Below, piece after piece: positions 53,369-62,014 of a DNA stretch of 64,000 nucleotides. The stretch comes from Paenibacillus puerhi. Its GTDB lineage: Bacteria > Bacillota > Bacilli > Paenibacillales > NBRC-103111. Position 1 is the first letter of the stretch. Each line of letters starts with the position of its first letter. The stretch covers positions 124,001 to 188,000 of the forward strand of contig NZ_WUWM01000007.1 of the NCBI RefSeq assembly GCF_009846885.1, written 5' to 3'. Below the pieces are notes generated by a model that searched no databases, was not told where the DNA came from, and was given only the letters and a program-made list of their open reading frames with translations. A program made the translations under genes and the position numbers.

Positions 53369-56300
53369 CTAATCCTTCTCGACCAGCTCGATCCATTCGT
53401 TATACTCAACCTGCAGCTTCTCATACTCCGTTTGCAGCAGCCCCAGCTCCCGGAATATCCGTTCGGCCTTCTCCTGCTGCTCATCGTATTCGGCCTGCAA
53501 GGCTTTGTGCAGCTGGACCTGCTGCTTCAGCTCAAGCTGCAGCTCCTGGTACAATTCATGCTGCAAGCCCAGCTCTTCCCTATTGGCTTCCAGCTCCTTC
53601 TGCATGCGGCTTGATTCGATAGCTACCGCCTCCAGCTCTTGCAGCCGGGCGGCTTGAGAAGCAAGGCGCGCTGTCAGCACGTTATGCTCATCCAGCGAAT
53701 GCTTCTGCTTATGCTCCCATGCTGCGCATTGCTCCTGAAGAGCGCGGCCGAGCTCGCGAGCTTGTCGCAGCTCCGTTTGCAAGGAAGCCAGTTGACGCTC
53801 CTTCTCTTCCAAGGCGCCTGACAGCTCGTCCTGCCTGCCCCTCAGCTGCTCGCCTTCAAGCTTACTCCGGGCTTCCAGCTCGGCAAATCGAGCCGCCAAT
53901 TCGTCATGCTGCTTCTGAAGCTCTTCATACAGCTCCTGCTGGAGATGCAGCTCTTCCTGCCGCGCCAGCAGTCCCACCCGCAGCTCGTCGGCTTGGGCCG
54001 CCTGGCTCTCGCTGCGCTGCTGCCACTGACTGCTGCTTTCCTGAAGCTGCAGGTTATAGGCCTGCTGCTGAGCGAGCTGGCGCTCAAGCTGCTGGGATCG
54101 CTGCTCGCGCTCGTTCAGCTCGGCTTGGAGCTCGGCACTGCGCGCGCTGAGCGATTCCGTTTCTTGGCGGGCGCGTGCCTGCGCTTGCGCCAGCTCCTCC
54201 TGATTACGCTGCTCGGCTTGAGCCAGCTCGGCTCGCAGAGTCGACTCGATCTGCTCCAGCTCGGCCTGGCGACGCGATTCGGCTTGCTCCAGCTCGGCCC
54301 GCAGGCCCGCCTCCAATTCGGCCAATTCTGTCAAGCGACGCGCTTCCGTTTGGTCTTGCTCCGCCTGCAGTCGTGCTTCGGCTTGCTCGAGTTCCGCTGT
54401 TCGTCTTGCTTCGGCCTGTTCCAGATCGGCTCGACTCCGCGCCTCCGCCTGTTCCAGATCGGCCTGCCTCCGCGCTTCCGCCTGCTCCAGCTCGCGCGCA
54501 TGCCTCTCCCGAAGCTCCGCCTCGGCTTGCTTCCAGGCCTCCATCTCGGCATGTCCGGTATCCACATGCTGCTGCAGCTCCGCCTCGCGCGCCGCGCTGG
54601 CCTGCTTCAGTTCCGCAAGCTCTCTCTCCAGCTCCCGGTACAGCTCCAGCTGCATCTCAAGCTCTTCCGACTGCTCCTGCCGCTTCTGACGTTCCGCCTC
54701 GAGCTCTTCCCGCGCCATCTCCGCCTGGAGCAGCAGGTCGCGGCCCTGCTCCAGTTGCTCGCCGAGCTGAATCTGCAGTCTGCGCTGCTTCTCTTGATGC
54801 TCGGCAAGCTCGGCCTGCCTTCTCTGCTCCGCCTCTTCGACTTGTCGGGTATAGTAGGCCTCGCGTTCGTCCGAGCGCTCCGCCGCCGCGGCTGCGCTGT
54901 CTTCCGCTTCCTGGAGCAAACGCGCTATCCGCTGCTCCAAGGCTGCCTGGCGCTCCGCTTCCGCTTCGAGTGCGATACGTGAACGCTCGGCCGCCACTTC
55001 AAGCTCCGCTTGAAGCTCGGTTTCCCTTACGCCGCTTTGCTCCAACAGTTCATTATACAGTGCGATCTGCAGCTCTACCTCTTGCTGCTGTGCCGTAAGT
55101 TCTTCCTGGAGCTGGTCATGCTGCTCGCTCAGCTCCGCTATTCGACGCTCCCGATCGGCAAGCTGTCTCGCGTATTCTTCACTCTCGGCCGTCAGCCTGC
55201 TTTCGAGCTCAGCGCGCCGACGCTCCTGCTCGGCACGCTCTGCCGTCAGCTTGCTGTCGAACTCGGCACGCAGCTGCTCCTGTACCTCCAGCTCAGCGGT
55301 CAGCATCTCCTCCAGCTCGGCGAGCTGACGCTCATGCTCCGCTCGCTCGGCAGCCAGCTTGCCTTCCAGCTCCGCACGCTCGCGCTCCTGCTCCTCAAGC
55401 CCTGCCGCCAGGCGGCTCTCCAGCTCGGCGCGCTGTCGCTCCTGCTCCGCTCGCTCGGCGGCCAGCTTGCCTTCCAGCTCCGCACGCTCGCGCTCATGCT
55501 CCTCATGCCCTGCCGCCAGACGGCTCTCCAGCTCGGCGCGCTGACGCTCATGCTCCGCTCGCTCGGCGGCCAGCTTGCCTTCCAGCTCCGCACGCTCGCG
55601 CTCATGCTCCTCAAGACCCGCCGCCAGACGGCTCTCCAGCTCGGCGCGCTGACGCTCCTGCTCCGCTCGCTCGGCGGCCAGCTTGCCTTCCAGCTCCGCA
55701 CGCTCGCGCTCATGCTCCTCATGCCCTGCCGCCAGGCGGCTCTCCAGCTCAGCGCGCTGACGCTCCTGCTCCGCTCGCTCGGCGGCCAGCTTGCCTTCCA
55801 GCTCCGCACGCTCGCGCTCATGCTCCTCATGCCCTGCCGCCAGGCGGCTCTCCAGCTCAGCGCGCTGACGCTCCTGCTCCGCTCGCTCGGCGGCCAGCTT
55901 GCCTTCCAGCTCATCCCGCTGGCGTTCCCCCTCGAGCAGCAGCTGGCCCAGTCGCTCAGCTTCGCGGGACAGCTCCGCACTTCGCCCTTCATACTCGCGG
56001 GCACGCTCCAGCGCAGCGGCCAGCTTCCCCTCTAGTTCCTCCTGGAGCGCAAGCTGACGGTCCAGACGCTCGGCCGTTTCAGCAAACTCCGATTCAATCG
56101 CCTGCTTGTGCTCGGCTAGCGCTTCCATTTCCTTGACAAGCGCCGCTTCTCTTTCCTCCAGCGCATCCTTACGCGTTTGCAGCCCGTTCCGCTCCGCAGT
56201 AACCTCCGCCAACTGCTCCCTTTCCTTGATCAACTCCTGCTGCAGCTGCTCCAGCAGCTCTGCGGCTGCCGTCACATCTGCCAGTGCCTTATCCAGCTCT

Positions 56301-56545
56301 CGCTTCTGCTGCTGCGAATCTTCGATTTGTTCCTGCATCCTCGTCCACTCATCGGCCATATTCACCGCTGCCAATACAGCAATCTTGGGAAGATCCAGCC
56401 GAGGACTTCCCGAAGCTATGCGATGCATCTGATCATTGACCAAGGCGACGACTCGCTTTATATAGGAAGGACTGGACCTTGAAACCAATTTATATTGGGT
56501 GCCGTAGATGTCGACGGTCAAACGCACTTTCTCTTCACCGTTCAC
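53369..56545 (-). CDS. ZapA-like domain fused to a giant coiled coil
   Basis: About 1058 residues. Residues 1-80 are a ZapA domain: VRLTVDIYGTQYKLVSRSSP, IKRVVALVNDQM, LDLPKIAVLAAVNMADEW. ZapA bundles FtsZ and is normally 85-200 residues long. The rest is uninterrupted, highly charged heptad/hendecad coiled coil (Glu, Arg, Ala, Leu, Gln). It includes an exact 36-residue repeat at 55330-55925 and an 11-residue series of the type LEQAEARRQAD. The GTG at 56545 is nine bases after AAGGGG. A terminator-like hairpin lies just upstream. The gene is followed by cvpA. Confidence 0.85.
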   Translation of the reverse strand: MNGEEKVRLTVDIYGTQYKLVSRSSPSYIKRVVALVNDQMHRIASGSPRLDLPKIAVLAAVNMADEWTRMQEQIEDSQQQKRELDKALADVTAAAELLEQLQQELIKEREQLAEVTAERNGLQTRKDALEEREAALVKEMEALAEHKQAIESEFAETAERLDRQLALQEELEGKLAAALERAREYEGRSAELSREAERLGQLLLEGERQRDELEGKLAAERAEQERQRAELESRLAAGHEEHERERAELEGKLAAERAEQERQRAELESRLAAGHEEHERERAELEGKLAAERAEQERQRAELESRLAAGLEEHERERAELEGKLAAERAEHERQRAELESRLAAGHEEHERERAELEGKLAAERAEQERQRAELESRLAAGLEEQERERAELEGKLAAERAEHERQLAELEEMLTAELEVQEQLRAEFDSKLTAERAEQERRRAELESRLTAESEEYARQLADRERRIAELSEQHDQLQEELTAQQQEVELQIALYNELLEQSGVRETELQAELEVAAERSRIALEAEAERQAALEQRIARLLQEAEDSAAAAAERSDEREAYYTRQVEEAEQRRQAELAEHQEKQRRLQIQLGEQLEQGRDLLLQAEMAREELEAERQKRQEQSEELEMQLELYRELERELAELKQASAAREAELQQHVDTGHAEMEAWKQAEAELRERHARELEQAEARRQADLEQAEARSRADLEQAEARRTAELEQAEARLQAEQDQTEARRLTELAELEAGLRAELEQAESRRQAELEQIESTLRAELAQAEQRNQEELAQAQARARQETESLSARSAELQAELNEREQRSQQLERQLAQQQAYNLQLQESSSQWQQRSESQAAQADELRVGLLARQEELHLQQELYEELQKQHDELAARFAELEARSKLEGEQLRGRQDELSGALEEKERQLASLQTELRQARELGRALQEQCAAWEHKQKHSLDEHNVLTARLASQAARLQELEAVAIESSRMQKELEANREELGLQHELYQELQLELKQQVQLHKALQAEYDEQQEKAERIFRELGLLQTEYEKLQVEYNEWIELVEKD
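55330..55925 (-). repeat. 108-bp in-frame tandem repeat inside the ZapA fusion gene
   Basis: The element cagcttgcc recurs at 55355, 55463, 55571, 55679, 55787 and 55895, exactly 108 bp apart. Each unit encodes 36 residues (RAELEGKLAAERAE.., RAELESRLAAG..). Copies differ by few bases, so the array is recent or kept uniform. Confidence 0.95.
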
Positions 56546-56569
56546 GCAGGTTGTCCCCTTTCCATAAAA

Positions 56570-56611
56570 CAAAAAAATTCTCCGTATCCTCAACTATTCG
56601 ATACGGAGAAT
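56570..56611 (-). promoter_or_regulatory. Terminator-like hairpin directly before the ZapA fusion gene
   Basis: A perfect 12-bp stem (56600-56611 with 56577-56588), 11-base loop, then seven T on the minus strand. It ends 25 bases before the GTG start. The upstream gene already has its own terminator at 56713-56752, so this one probably attenuates the zapA transcript. A weak promoter (TTGGTA-17-TATATC) is visible at about 56640-56670. Confidence 0.65.
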
Positions 56612-56712
56612 CGCTTTTCCTGCTGCCTCTGGCCATGAATTGTCAAGGGAAGCGATATACAAATGACGGAAATTATTACCAAGCCCTCAGTGTCTGAATT
56701 GAACGAATTAAA

Positions 56713-56752
56713 GGCCGTCGCTCAAGTCACATCGATGACTTGAGCGACGGCC
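56713..56752 (-). terminator. Terminator of the macrolide phosphotransferase gene
   Basis: A perfect 17-bp stem (56713-56729 with 56736-56752), 6-base loop, followed on the minus strand by TTTAATT. It starts 46 bases after the stop. Confidence 0.8.
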
Positions 56753-56798
56753 CCGTCTTCTTCCGTTATCGCACCTTTTATGGCGAAACGTTGTTAGG

Positions 56799-57740
56799 TT
56801 ATGATGTCGGGAGCTCTTCCCCCTGCTCATCGACGCCAAGAGCGTTTCTGGCCATAACCATATACTCCTCCAACCCGGACTTCAAGGCAAAGGCCGCGAT
56901 AAGCAAAGGATAGGCCGCCGTCATCTCGACGATATGCTCCTGCATTCTCGGCCAGACCTGTCCGCCGGCTTCTTTATACTTGTCAATTAAGTCGGCCAGC
57001 CCGGAATCTCCGAATAAGGTGTATTGGATGGTAAAGTCGATTGCCGGATCGGCTACCTCTGCCTCCGTCCAATCCAGCAGGCCGGTTACCTCCCCGGCTG
57101 AGTTTACTACGATATGGCCCGGATGAAGGTCGCCGTGTACGAGCGACGAATGCTGCGGCCAATACGTTTCATCCGCAAGCCATCGCTGCCAGCGGTCCCA
57201 TAACGCTGCCGAAACCCCCACGCTTCGTTTTATTTCATTCATCCTGTCCGATAGCGATCTTCGCACCTGATCCGGCTGCTTAACGCGCACCCCGGCTCTA
57301 GAAGCTTCCTTATGGTCAACAGCGTGCAGCGCGGCCATAGCTTCAGCTAAGGTTTGGAAGAAACGTTCAGGCAGAGCTTTGGGGTCAATATACCAATCGT
57401 AATTGCTCTTCTCTGCATTTATAGTAGCAACCGGAGAGCCTTCCAGTCTCCGATAAGCGATCAATTCAGGCGTATGCACCTGCCAGTTCGGCACGGCTAC
57501 AGGCAATTTGCCAGCAATCAGGTCCAGTACCTTTTTCTCATAAGCAGCCGATTCCACTACATCATCGCGGCGTGGAGCCCGCAGCACCCATGGGATCCCA
57601 TCCTTGGCTCGAGCGAATACGGCGTAAAAATCCAAACCCGATTCGTTGATCTTTACGTCGGCCGGGTCCGCCTCGATCCCATGGTCACTTGCAAGCGAGA
57701 GCAAGCTGTCTACTTTATTCGTTATACTCTTATCCACCAT
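56799..57740 (-). CDS. Macrolide 2'-phosphotransferase (Mph family)
   Basis: About 313 residues. KINESGLDFYAVFARAKDGIPWVLR matches the N-lobe of Mph enzymes; SLVHGDLHPGHIVV is the catalytic loop (Asp, His) and LLDWTEAEVADPAIDF the metal-binding Asp. The C-terminal HIVEMTAAYPLLIAAFALKSG is typical. It should inactivate macrolides by phosphorylating the desosamine 2'-OH with GTP. GAGGTGGAAGG precedes the ATG. A nine-residue leader with the MRLR stalling motif and a strong promoter lie upstream. Inserted between pheT and zapA. Confidence 0.93.
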   Translation of the reverse strand: MVDKSITNKVDSLLSLASDHGIEADPADVKINESGLDFYAVFARAKDGIPWVLRAPRRDDVVESAAYEKKVLDLIAGKLPVAVPNWQVHTPELIAYRRLEGSPVATINAEKSNYDWYIDPKALPERFFQTLAEAMAALHAVDHKEASRAGVRVKQPDQVRRSLSDRMNEIKRSVGVSAALWDRWQRWLADETYWPQHSSLVHGDLHPGHIVVNSAGEVTGLLDWTEAEVADPAIDFTIQYTLFGDSGLADLIDKYKEAGGQVWPRMQEHIVEMTAAYPLLIAAFALKSGLEEYMVMARNALGVDEQGEELPTS

Positions 57741-57843
57741 GAACCTTCCACCTCATTCATCGTATTCGTTAATACAAGCAGCACAAATAAACTTGAATCA
57801 TCCTGAATTTTCGAACAGACTGAAAAAAAAGGACTCGCTTGAA

Positions 57844-57873
57844 TTAACGTAAACGCATGAAATGGATGCCCAT
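57844..57873 (-). CDS. Leader peptide MGIHFMRLR, probable macrolide sensor
   Basis: GGGAGGG eight bases before the ATG, nine codons, TAA. The end MRLR equals that of ErmDL (MTHSMRLR), where Arg-x-Arg makes the ribosome stall with macrolide bound. It lies 103 bases before the mph start. A U-rich stretch after the leader (CCUUUUUUUUCA) can pair with the mph ribosome site (UGAGGUGGAAGG) through Watson-Crick and G-U pairs, which suggests translational attenuation. The pairing model is inference. Confidence 0.78.
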   Translation of the reverse strand: MGIHFMRLR

Positions 57874-57906
57874 AACGAAAACCCTCCCAGCAAGAAAACA
57901 TACCCT

Positions 57907-57936
57907 AGTATAACACTGACTATTTTGAATAATCAA
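57907..57936 (-). promoter_or_regulatory. Promoter of the leader peptide and mph
   Basis: Minus strand: -35 TTGATT (57931-57936), 18-bp spacer, -10 TATACT (57907-57912) with TG one base upstream (extended -10). Start about 25 bases before the leader ribosome site. Confidence 0.7.
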
Positions 57937-57973
57937 TGGATACAACCTTCCGTCAATAGGCCATGGGCGTACA

Positions 57974-58019
57974 AAAAAAGCGAAGGATAAGTTCTAATCT
58001 TGAACCTATCTTCCGCTTT
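57974..58019 (-). terminator. Terminator of pheS-pheT
   Basis: An imperfect 18-bp stem (58002-58019 with 57977-57994), then seven T. It begins 25 bases after the pheT stop. Confidence 0.85.
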
Positions 58020-58043
58020 CTATAAGGGTCTAGGAGGGCCTTC

Positions 58044-60494
58044 CTACTTGCGCAGCTCCGCCCCGTAGGTGGCCTCGAGCGCCGCTACAACCCGGCCATG
58101 CAGCTCGCTTACTTCCTCGTCGGTCAACGTGCGGTCGGCCGTCCGGTACACCAGGGCGATCGCCACGCTCTTCTTGGCTTCGCCGACCCGCTCTCCCGTG
58201 TAAATATCGAATACCTGGATCGACTCCAGCAGCTCGCCGGCCGTCTCCTGGGCCTTGGCGATCAGATCGCCGACCGCGATCCCGCGATCAACTACCAAAG
58301 CCATATCGCGTGAGATCGCAGGGAACCGGGGCAGCGGGCTGTAAGTGAAGCGGGCGGCGGCCAGCTTCGTCAGCGCATCCATCTCGACCTCCAGCACATA
58401 CGTATCGTCCAGATCCTTGGATTGCTGCAGGGCAGGATGCAGTTGGCCGATCGTGCCGATCACACGGCGCGCACCGTCCAGCTCGACCTCGATCGCAGCC
58501 GTCCGGCCCGGGTGAAAGCCTTCTACCTGCGCCTGCACATAACGAAGGCCCTCAATGCCGAGATAAGAGATGACGCTCTCGAATAGGCCCTTCAGATCGT
58601 AGAAGTCCACATTCCCCGGCTTGCCCGTCCAGTGCAGCTCGCTTCGCTTCCCGGTCAACAGAGCGGAGAGCAGCAGCTTTTCCTCCGGCTGCCGGGTCAA
58701 TCTCGATTCGTCCGTTAAAAATACAGGAGCAATTTCAAACAAGGCTACATCGTCGTTATTCCGATTGCGGTTATACACCGCCGCATCGATCAGATGCGGA
58801 ACGAGGCTGGTCCGCAGCACGCTGCGCTCCTCGCTCATCGGCATAGCAAGCGCCACCGGCTTGGCATCGCGGTAGATGCCGGGAAACGCTGCGATGTGGT
58901 CGGGATGCGTGTAGGAGTAGGTAATCGCCTCATGCAGCCCGCTGCCGTTCAGCAGACGGCGCACCGTCCGGCGGATCGCTTGCTCCCGCGTCAGCGAGCC
59001 CGGCGTCGTCTCCGTGTTCATGAGCGTCGTCGGGATGTTGTCGTAGCCGTACAGACGGGCCACTTCCTCGATCAGATCGACAGCGAGCGTAATATCGCCG
59101 CGGCGGCTCGGCACATGAGCGAGCAATCCATCATGCTCCAGCGGCTCTACCGTAAAGTTCAGGCGTCCGAGGATGGAGGTGATCTCTTCCACCGACAGGC
59201 TCGTACCCAGATACGTGTTGATCCGGCTGGCTGTGATTTCAATTTGCACAGGGCGATGCTCGCTTGCGACTGCCTCGACCAAGCCGGAAGCGACCTGTCC
59301 GCCGCCCAGCTCCGCGATCAGAGCAGCAGCACGATCCAGCGCCGGGATAACGGCTTCGGGATTCACTTCCTTCTCGAAGCGAAGCGAGGCTTCGGAGCGC
59401 AGACCAAGCTGACGGCTTGTTTTGCGGACCGTCACTCCGTCAAACTTCGCAGATTCCAGCAAAATGCGGGACGTCCCGTCCGTAACCTCGGAGTTCGCGC
59501 CGCCCATCACTCCGGCCAGTGCGACCGGCTTCGTGCCATCCGTGATCAGCAGCATATGTGGCTCCAGCTTGCGCTCGATATGATCCAGCGTCTCAAGCGT
59601 CTCGCCTTCCCGCGCATAGCGAACGTCGATGTGGCCGTTCTCCAGCCGGTCCGCGTCAAATGCGTGCAGCGGCTGTCCATACTCCAGCATGACGTAATTC
59701 GTAATATCGACGATATTGCTGATCGGGCGAATTCCGGCCGCCATCAGCCGGTTTTGCAGCCAGAGCGGAGACGGACCTACCTTCACGCCTTCGATCAAGC
59801 GGGCAGCGTAGTGAGAGCAAGCATCCTTGGCGGTAATCTCTACCGAAATCCGGTCTGCCGCCTTCACCGAAGCCTCTGCGTCACGAAGTCCCGACTCGCT
59901 GTCCGGCAAACGAACCTCCCGGCCCAAGATGGCCGCTATCTCATAAGCGGTCCCCAGCATGCTGAGACAGTCGGAGCGGTTGGGCGTCAGGTCGAGATCC
60001 ATCACTTCATCGTTGATCGCGAGCACATCCAGAATGCTCTCGCCTACCTGCGTATCGGCCGGCAGCACGAGAATCCCCTCCTGAATTTCCTTCGGCAGCA
60101 GCTTGTCGTTCAGGCCCAGCTCCTTGGCGGAGCAGATCATGCCCTGGGATTCCACGCCGCGCAGCTTTGCGCGTTTGATCACAAGCCCGTCCGGAAGCTT
60201 CGCTCCGACCGTCGCCACAGGCACCTTCTGACCTGCGTCCACATTTTTCGCCCCGCACACGATCTGCAGCTCTTCGCCTGTGCCTACATCCACCTTGCAC
60301 ACGCTCAGCTTATCCGCATCCGGATGCTTTTCTCTGGAAGTGACGTAGCCGACGACAACGCCGGTCACGCCTTTGTTGCGGCTTTCCACGATATCGACCT
60401 CGATGCCGCTGCGTGTCAGCTTCTCCGCCAGTTCCCCAGCCGTATAATCCGCTATGTCCACATACTGAGCCAACCATTGATAAGATACATTCAT
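58044..60494 (-). CDS. pheT: Phenylalanyl-tRNA synthetase beta subunit
   Basis: About 816 residues: N-terminal domain, tRNA-binding EMAP-like domain (VVGYVTSREKHPDADKLSVCKVD), B3/B4 editing domain, B5, catalytic-like core and the C-terminal FDX-ACB anticodon domain (FPAISRDMALVVD). Full length for the bacterial family. It starts 21 bp after pheS and shares its T-box. Confidence 0.97.
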   Translation of the reverse strand: MNVSYQWLAQYVDIADYTAGELAEKLTRSGIEVDIVESRNKGVTGVVVGYVTSREKHPDADKLSVCKVDVGTGEELQIVCGAKNVDAGQKVPVATVGAKLPDGLVIKRAKLRGVESQGMICSAKELGLNDKLLPKEIQEGILVLPADTQVGESILDVLAINDEVMDLDLTPNRSDCLSMLGTAYEIAAILGREVRLPDSESGLRDAEASVKAADRISVEITAKDACSHYAARLIEGVKVGPSPLWLQNRLMAAGIRPISNIVDITNYVMLEYGQPLHAFDADRLENGHIDVRYAREGETLETLDHIERKLEPHMLLITDGTKPVALAGVMGGANSEVTDGTSRILLESAKFDGVTVRKTSRQLGLRSEASLRFEKEVNPEAVIPALDRAAALIAELGGGQVASGLVEAVASEHRPVQIEITASRINTYLGTSLSVEEITSILGRLNFTVEPLEHDGLLAHVPSRRGDITLAVDLIEEVARLYGYDNIPTTLMNTETTPGSLTREQAIRRTVRRLLNGSGLHEAITYSYTHPDHIAAFPGIYRDAKPVALAMPMSEERSVLRTSLVPHLIDAAVYNRNRNNDDVALFEIAPVFLTDESRLTRQPEEKLLLSALLTGKRSELHWTGKPGNVDFYDLKGLFESVISYLGIEGLRYVQAQVEGFHPGRTAAIEVELDGARRVIGTIGQLHPALQQSKDLDDTYVLEVEMDALTKLAAARFTYSPLPRFPAISRDMALVVDRGIAVGDLIAKAQETAGELLESIQVFDIYTGERVGEAKKSVAIALVYRTADRTLTDEEVSELHGRVVAALEATYGAELRK

Positions 60495-60515
60495 CGCTTG
60501 TTCTCGCCCCTTCCC

Positions 60516-61550
60516 TTACAAGTGAACGAACTGCTTCAGGAAGCGCAGATCGTTCGTATAGAAATGCCGAATATCTTCGATATCGTATTTGAGCATCGCA
60601 ATCCGCTCGACTCCAAGACCGAATGCGAAGCCGTTATATTCCTCCGGATCGTACCCGGCCATCTCCAGCACGCGCGGATGCACCATCCCGGAGCCGAGAA
60701 TCTCCAGCCAGCCCGTATGCTTGCACACCCGGCAGCCGCTGCCGCCGCACATGGCACAAGTCACATCGACCTCCGCGCTAGGCTCGGTGAAGGGGAAGAA
60801 GCTCGGACGCATCCGAATTTTCGTCTGCTCGCCGAACAGCTCCTGCATAAAGCGAAGCAACGTCCCCTTGAGATCGCTCATGCGGATGTTGCGGTCGATG
60901 ACCAAGCCTTCGATCTGAGTGAACATGTGGGAATGCGTAGCGTCGTCGTCATCGCGGCGATATACGCGGCCCGGGCAAATAATTTTAATCGGCACGCGGC
61001 CCTTGCTCTTCTCAAGCGTCCGTACCTGCACGGGCGAGGTTTGCGTGCGCATCAGGATATCCTCCGTGATGTAGAACGAATCCTGCATATCCCGCGCCGG
61101 GTGATTTTTGGGCAAATTCAACGCTTCAAAGTTGTAGTAATCCTGCTCCACCTCGGGTCCTTCGGCGACCGTATAGCCCATCCCGATGAAAATATCCTCG
61201 ATCTCCTGGATCACCTTGTTGATCGGGTGCTGCGCCCCCTGTGCCGCCGGGCGGCCTGGCAACGTGACATCGATCGTCTCGGAGGCTAGTCTGGCTTCCG
61301 TCTCAGCCTGGTTGTAGGCAGCCTGCTTAGCCTCGATCACTTCCTCGATCGCCCCGCGCACCTCATTGACCACCAGGCCGATAGCCGGGCGCTCCTCCGC
61401 GCTCAAAGCCCCCATGCCGCGTAAAATCTCGGTAAGCGGGCCCTTCTTGCCCAAATATTTAATCCGCAGCTCACTCAGCTGCTGCTGGCTTTGAACACCC
61501 GCCAGCTCGCCGAGGGCTTCTTCCTTCAACTGCAACAAACGTTCCTTCAT
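60516..61550 (-). CDS. pheS: Phenylalanyl-tRNA synthetase alpha subunit
   Basis: About 344 residues. N-terminal coiled coil for tRNA, then class II catalytic core: motif 2 ([22 protein letters not shown]), and motif 3 near [14 protein letters not shown]. The ATG at 61550 follows AAGGGAGCAGG; the frame open to 61739 runs through the T-box terminator and is not used. Forms a heterotetramer with PheT. Confidence 0.97.
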   Translation of the reverse strand: MKERLLQLKEEALGELAGVQSQQQLSELRIKYLGKKGPLTEILRGMGALSAEERPAIGLVVNEVRGAIEEVIEAKQAAYNQAETEARLASETIDVTLPGRPAAQGAQHPINKVIQEIEDIFIGMGYTVAEGPEVEQDYYNFEALNLPKNHPARDMQDSFYITEDILMRTQTSPVQVRTLEKSKGRVPIKIICPGRVYRRDDDDATHSHMFTQIEGLVIDRNIRMSDLKGTLLRFMQELFGEQTKIRMRPSFFPFTEPSAEVDVTCAMCGGSGCRVCKHTGWLEILGSGMVHPRVLEMAGYDPEEYNGFAFGLGVERIAMLKYDIEDIRHFYTNDLRFLKQFVHL

Positions 61551-61656
61551 GTTCCTGCTCCCTTCATAAAGTCGTAAGTAGACAGCGGCAAGCCCCATTC
61601 CCGAAGCCCGCCCCGTCCCTGATGCGAAACAAGGCCGCCTCTTCAGCCTGGACAAC

Positions 61657-61955
61657 GCAAAAAAGGCTCCTTCCTCCCGGATAAGGGACGAAAAAGCCGT
61701 GGTACCACCCTTGTTAGAAAGCCTTATAGACACGCACAATCGCTGTCCGCTTTCTTACTTCATTGAACATAACGGTTCGAAAACCGGGACCCTCTACTTG
61801 CCGCAGCGCGCAACCTGACAAGATCGCCCGCGGTTTCAAGGGACTGCTCGGGAGCGAACTTCGGCAGCCTGATTCCATCGGTCCCGCTCTCAGTCTCCGG
61901 CGGTTCCTCCCTGTGAAGAAGCACTGCTTACTTTTCTCCGTCCATGCATTTGGTC
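61657..61955 (-). ncRNA. T-box leader (phenylalanine) with terminator, for pheS-pheT
   Basis: The T-box sequence AACAAGGGTGGTACCACGG is at 61697-61715. It overlaps the left arm of a terminator (61684-61697 with 61663-61676, then TTTTTT). Upstream lies stem I with AGTA and GAGGA-type elements. UUC at 61858-61856, followed by a purine, is the likely specifier for Phe. Uncharged tRNA-Phe should stabilise the antiterminator. Confidence 0.95.
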
Positions 61956-61973
61956 GGTATGGATTTATCAAGT

Positions 61974-62002
61974 ATTATATGCAATCCCCGCCAAGGATGC
62001 AA
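61974..62002 (-). promoter_or_regulatory. Promoter of the pheS-pheT T-box transcript
   Basis: Minus strand: TTGCAT (61997-62002), 17-bp spacer, perfect TATAAT (61974-61979). Predicted start near 61967, right before stem I of the T-box. Confidence 0.65.
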
Positions 62003-62014
62003 GAGGCGGCAAGC

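Noticed and set aside
55330-55925. Possible CRISPR array because of regular repeat spacing
   Set aside because: Units are continuous 108-bp in-frame copies without variable spacers.
53906-56035. Plus-strand Leu-rich frames opposite the coiled-coil gene, including repeats
   Set aside because: They mirror the Gln/Glu/Arg codons of the coiled coil; the ZapA domain in the minus frame decides the coding strand.
58794-61289. An 831-codon open frame on the plus strand across pheT and pheS
   Set aside because: It is antisense to two essential genes with complete domain matches; its product is Arg/His/Gln-rich and has no motif. A by-product of high GC at third positions.
61551-61739. Longer pheS start at 61739
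   Set aside because: This region is the T-box terminator and leader; the ATG at 61550 has a ribosome site and the normal N-terminus.
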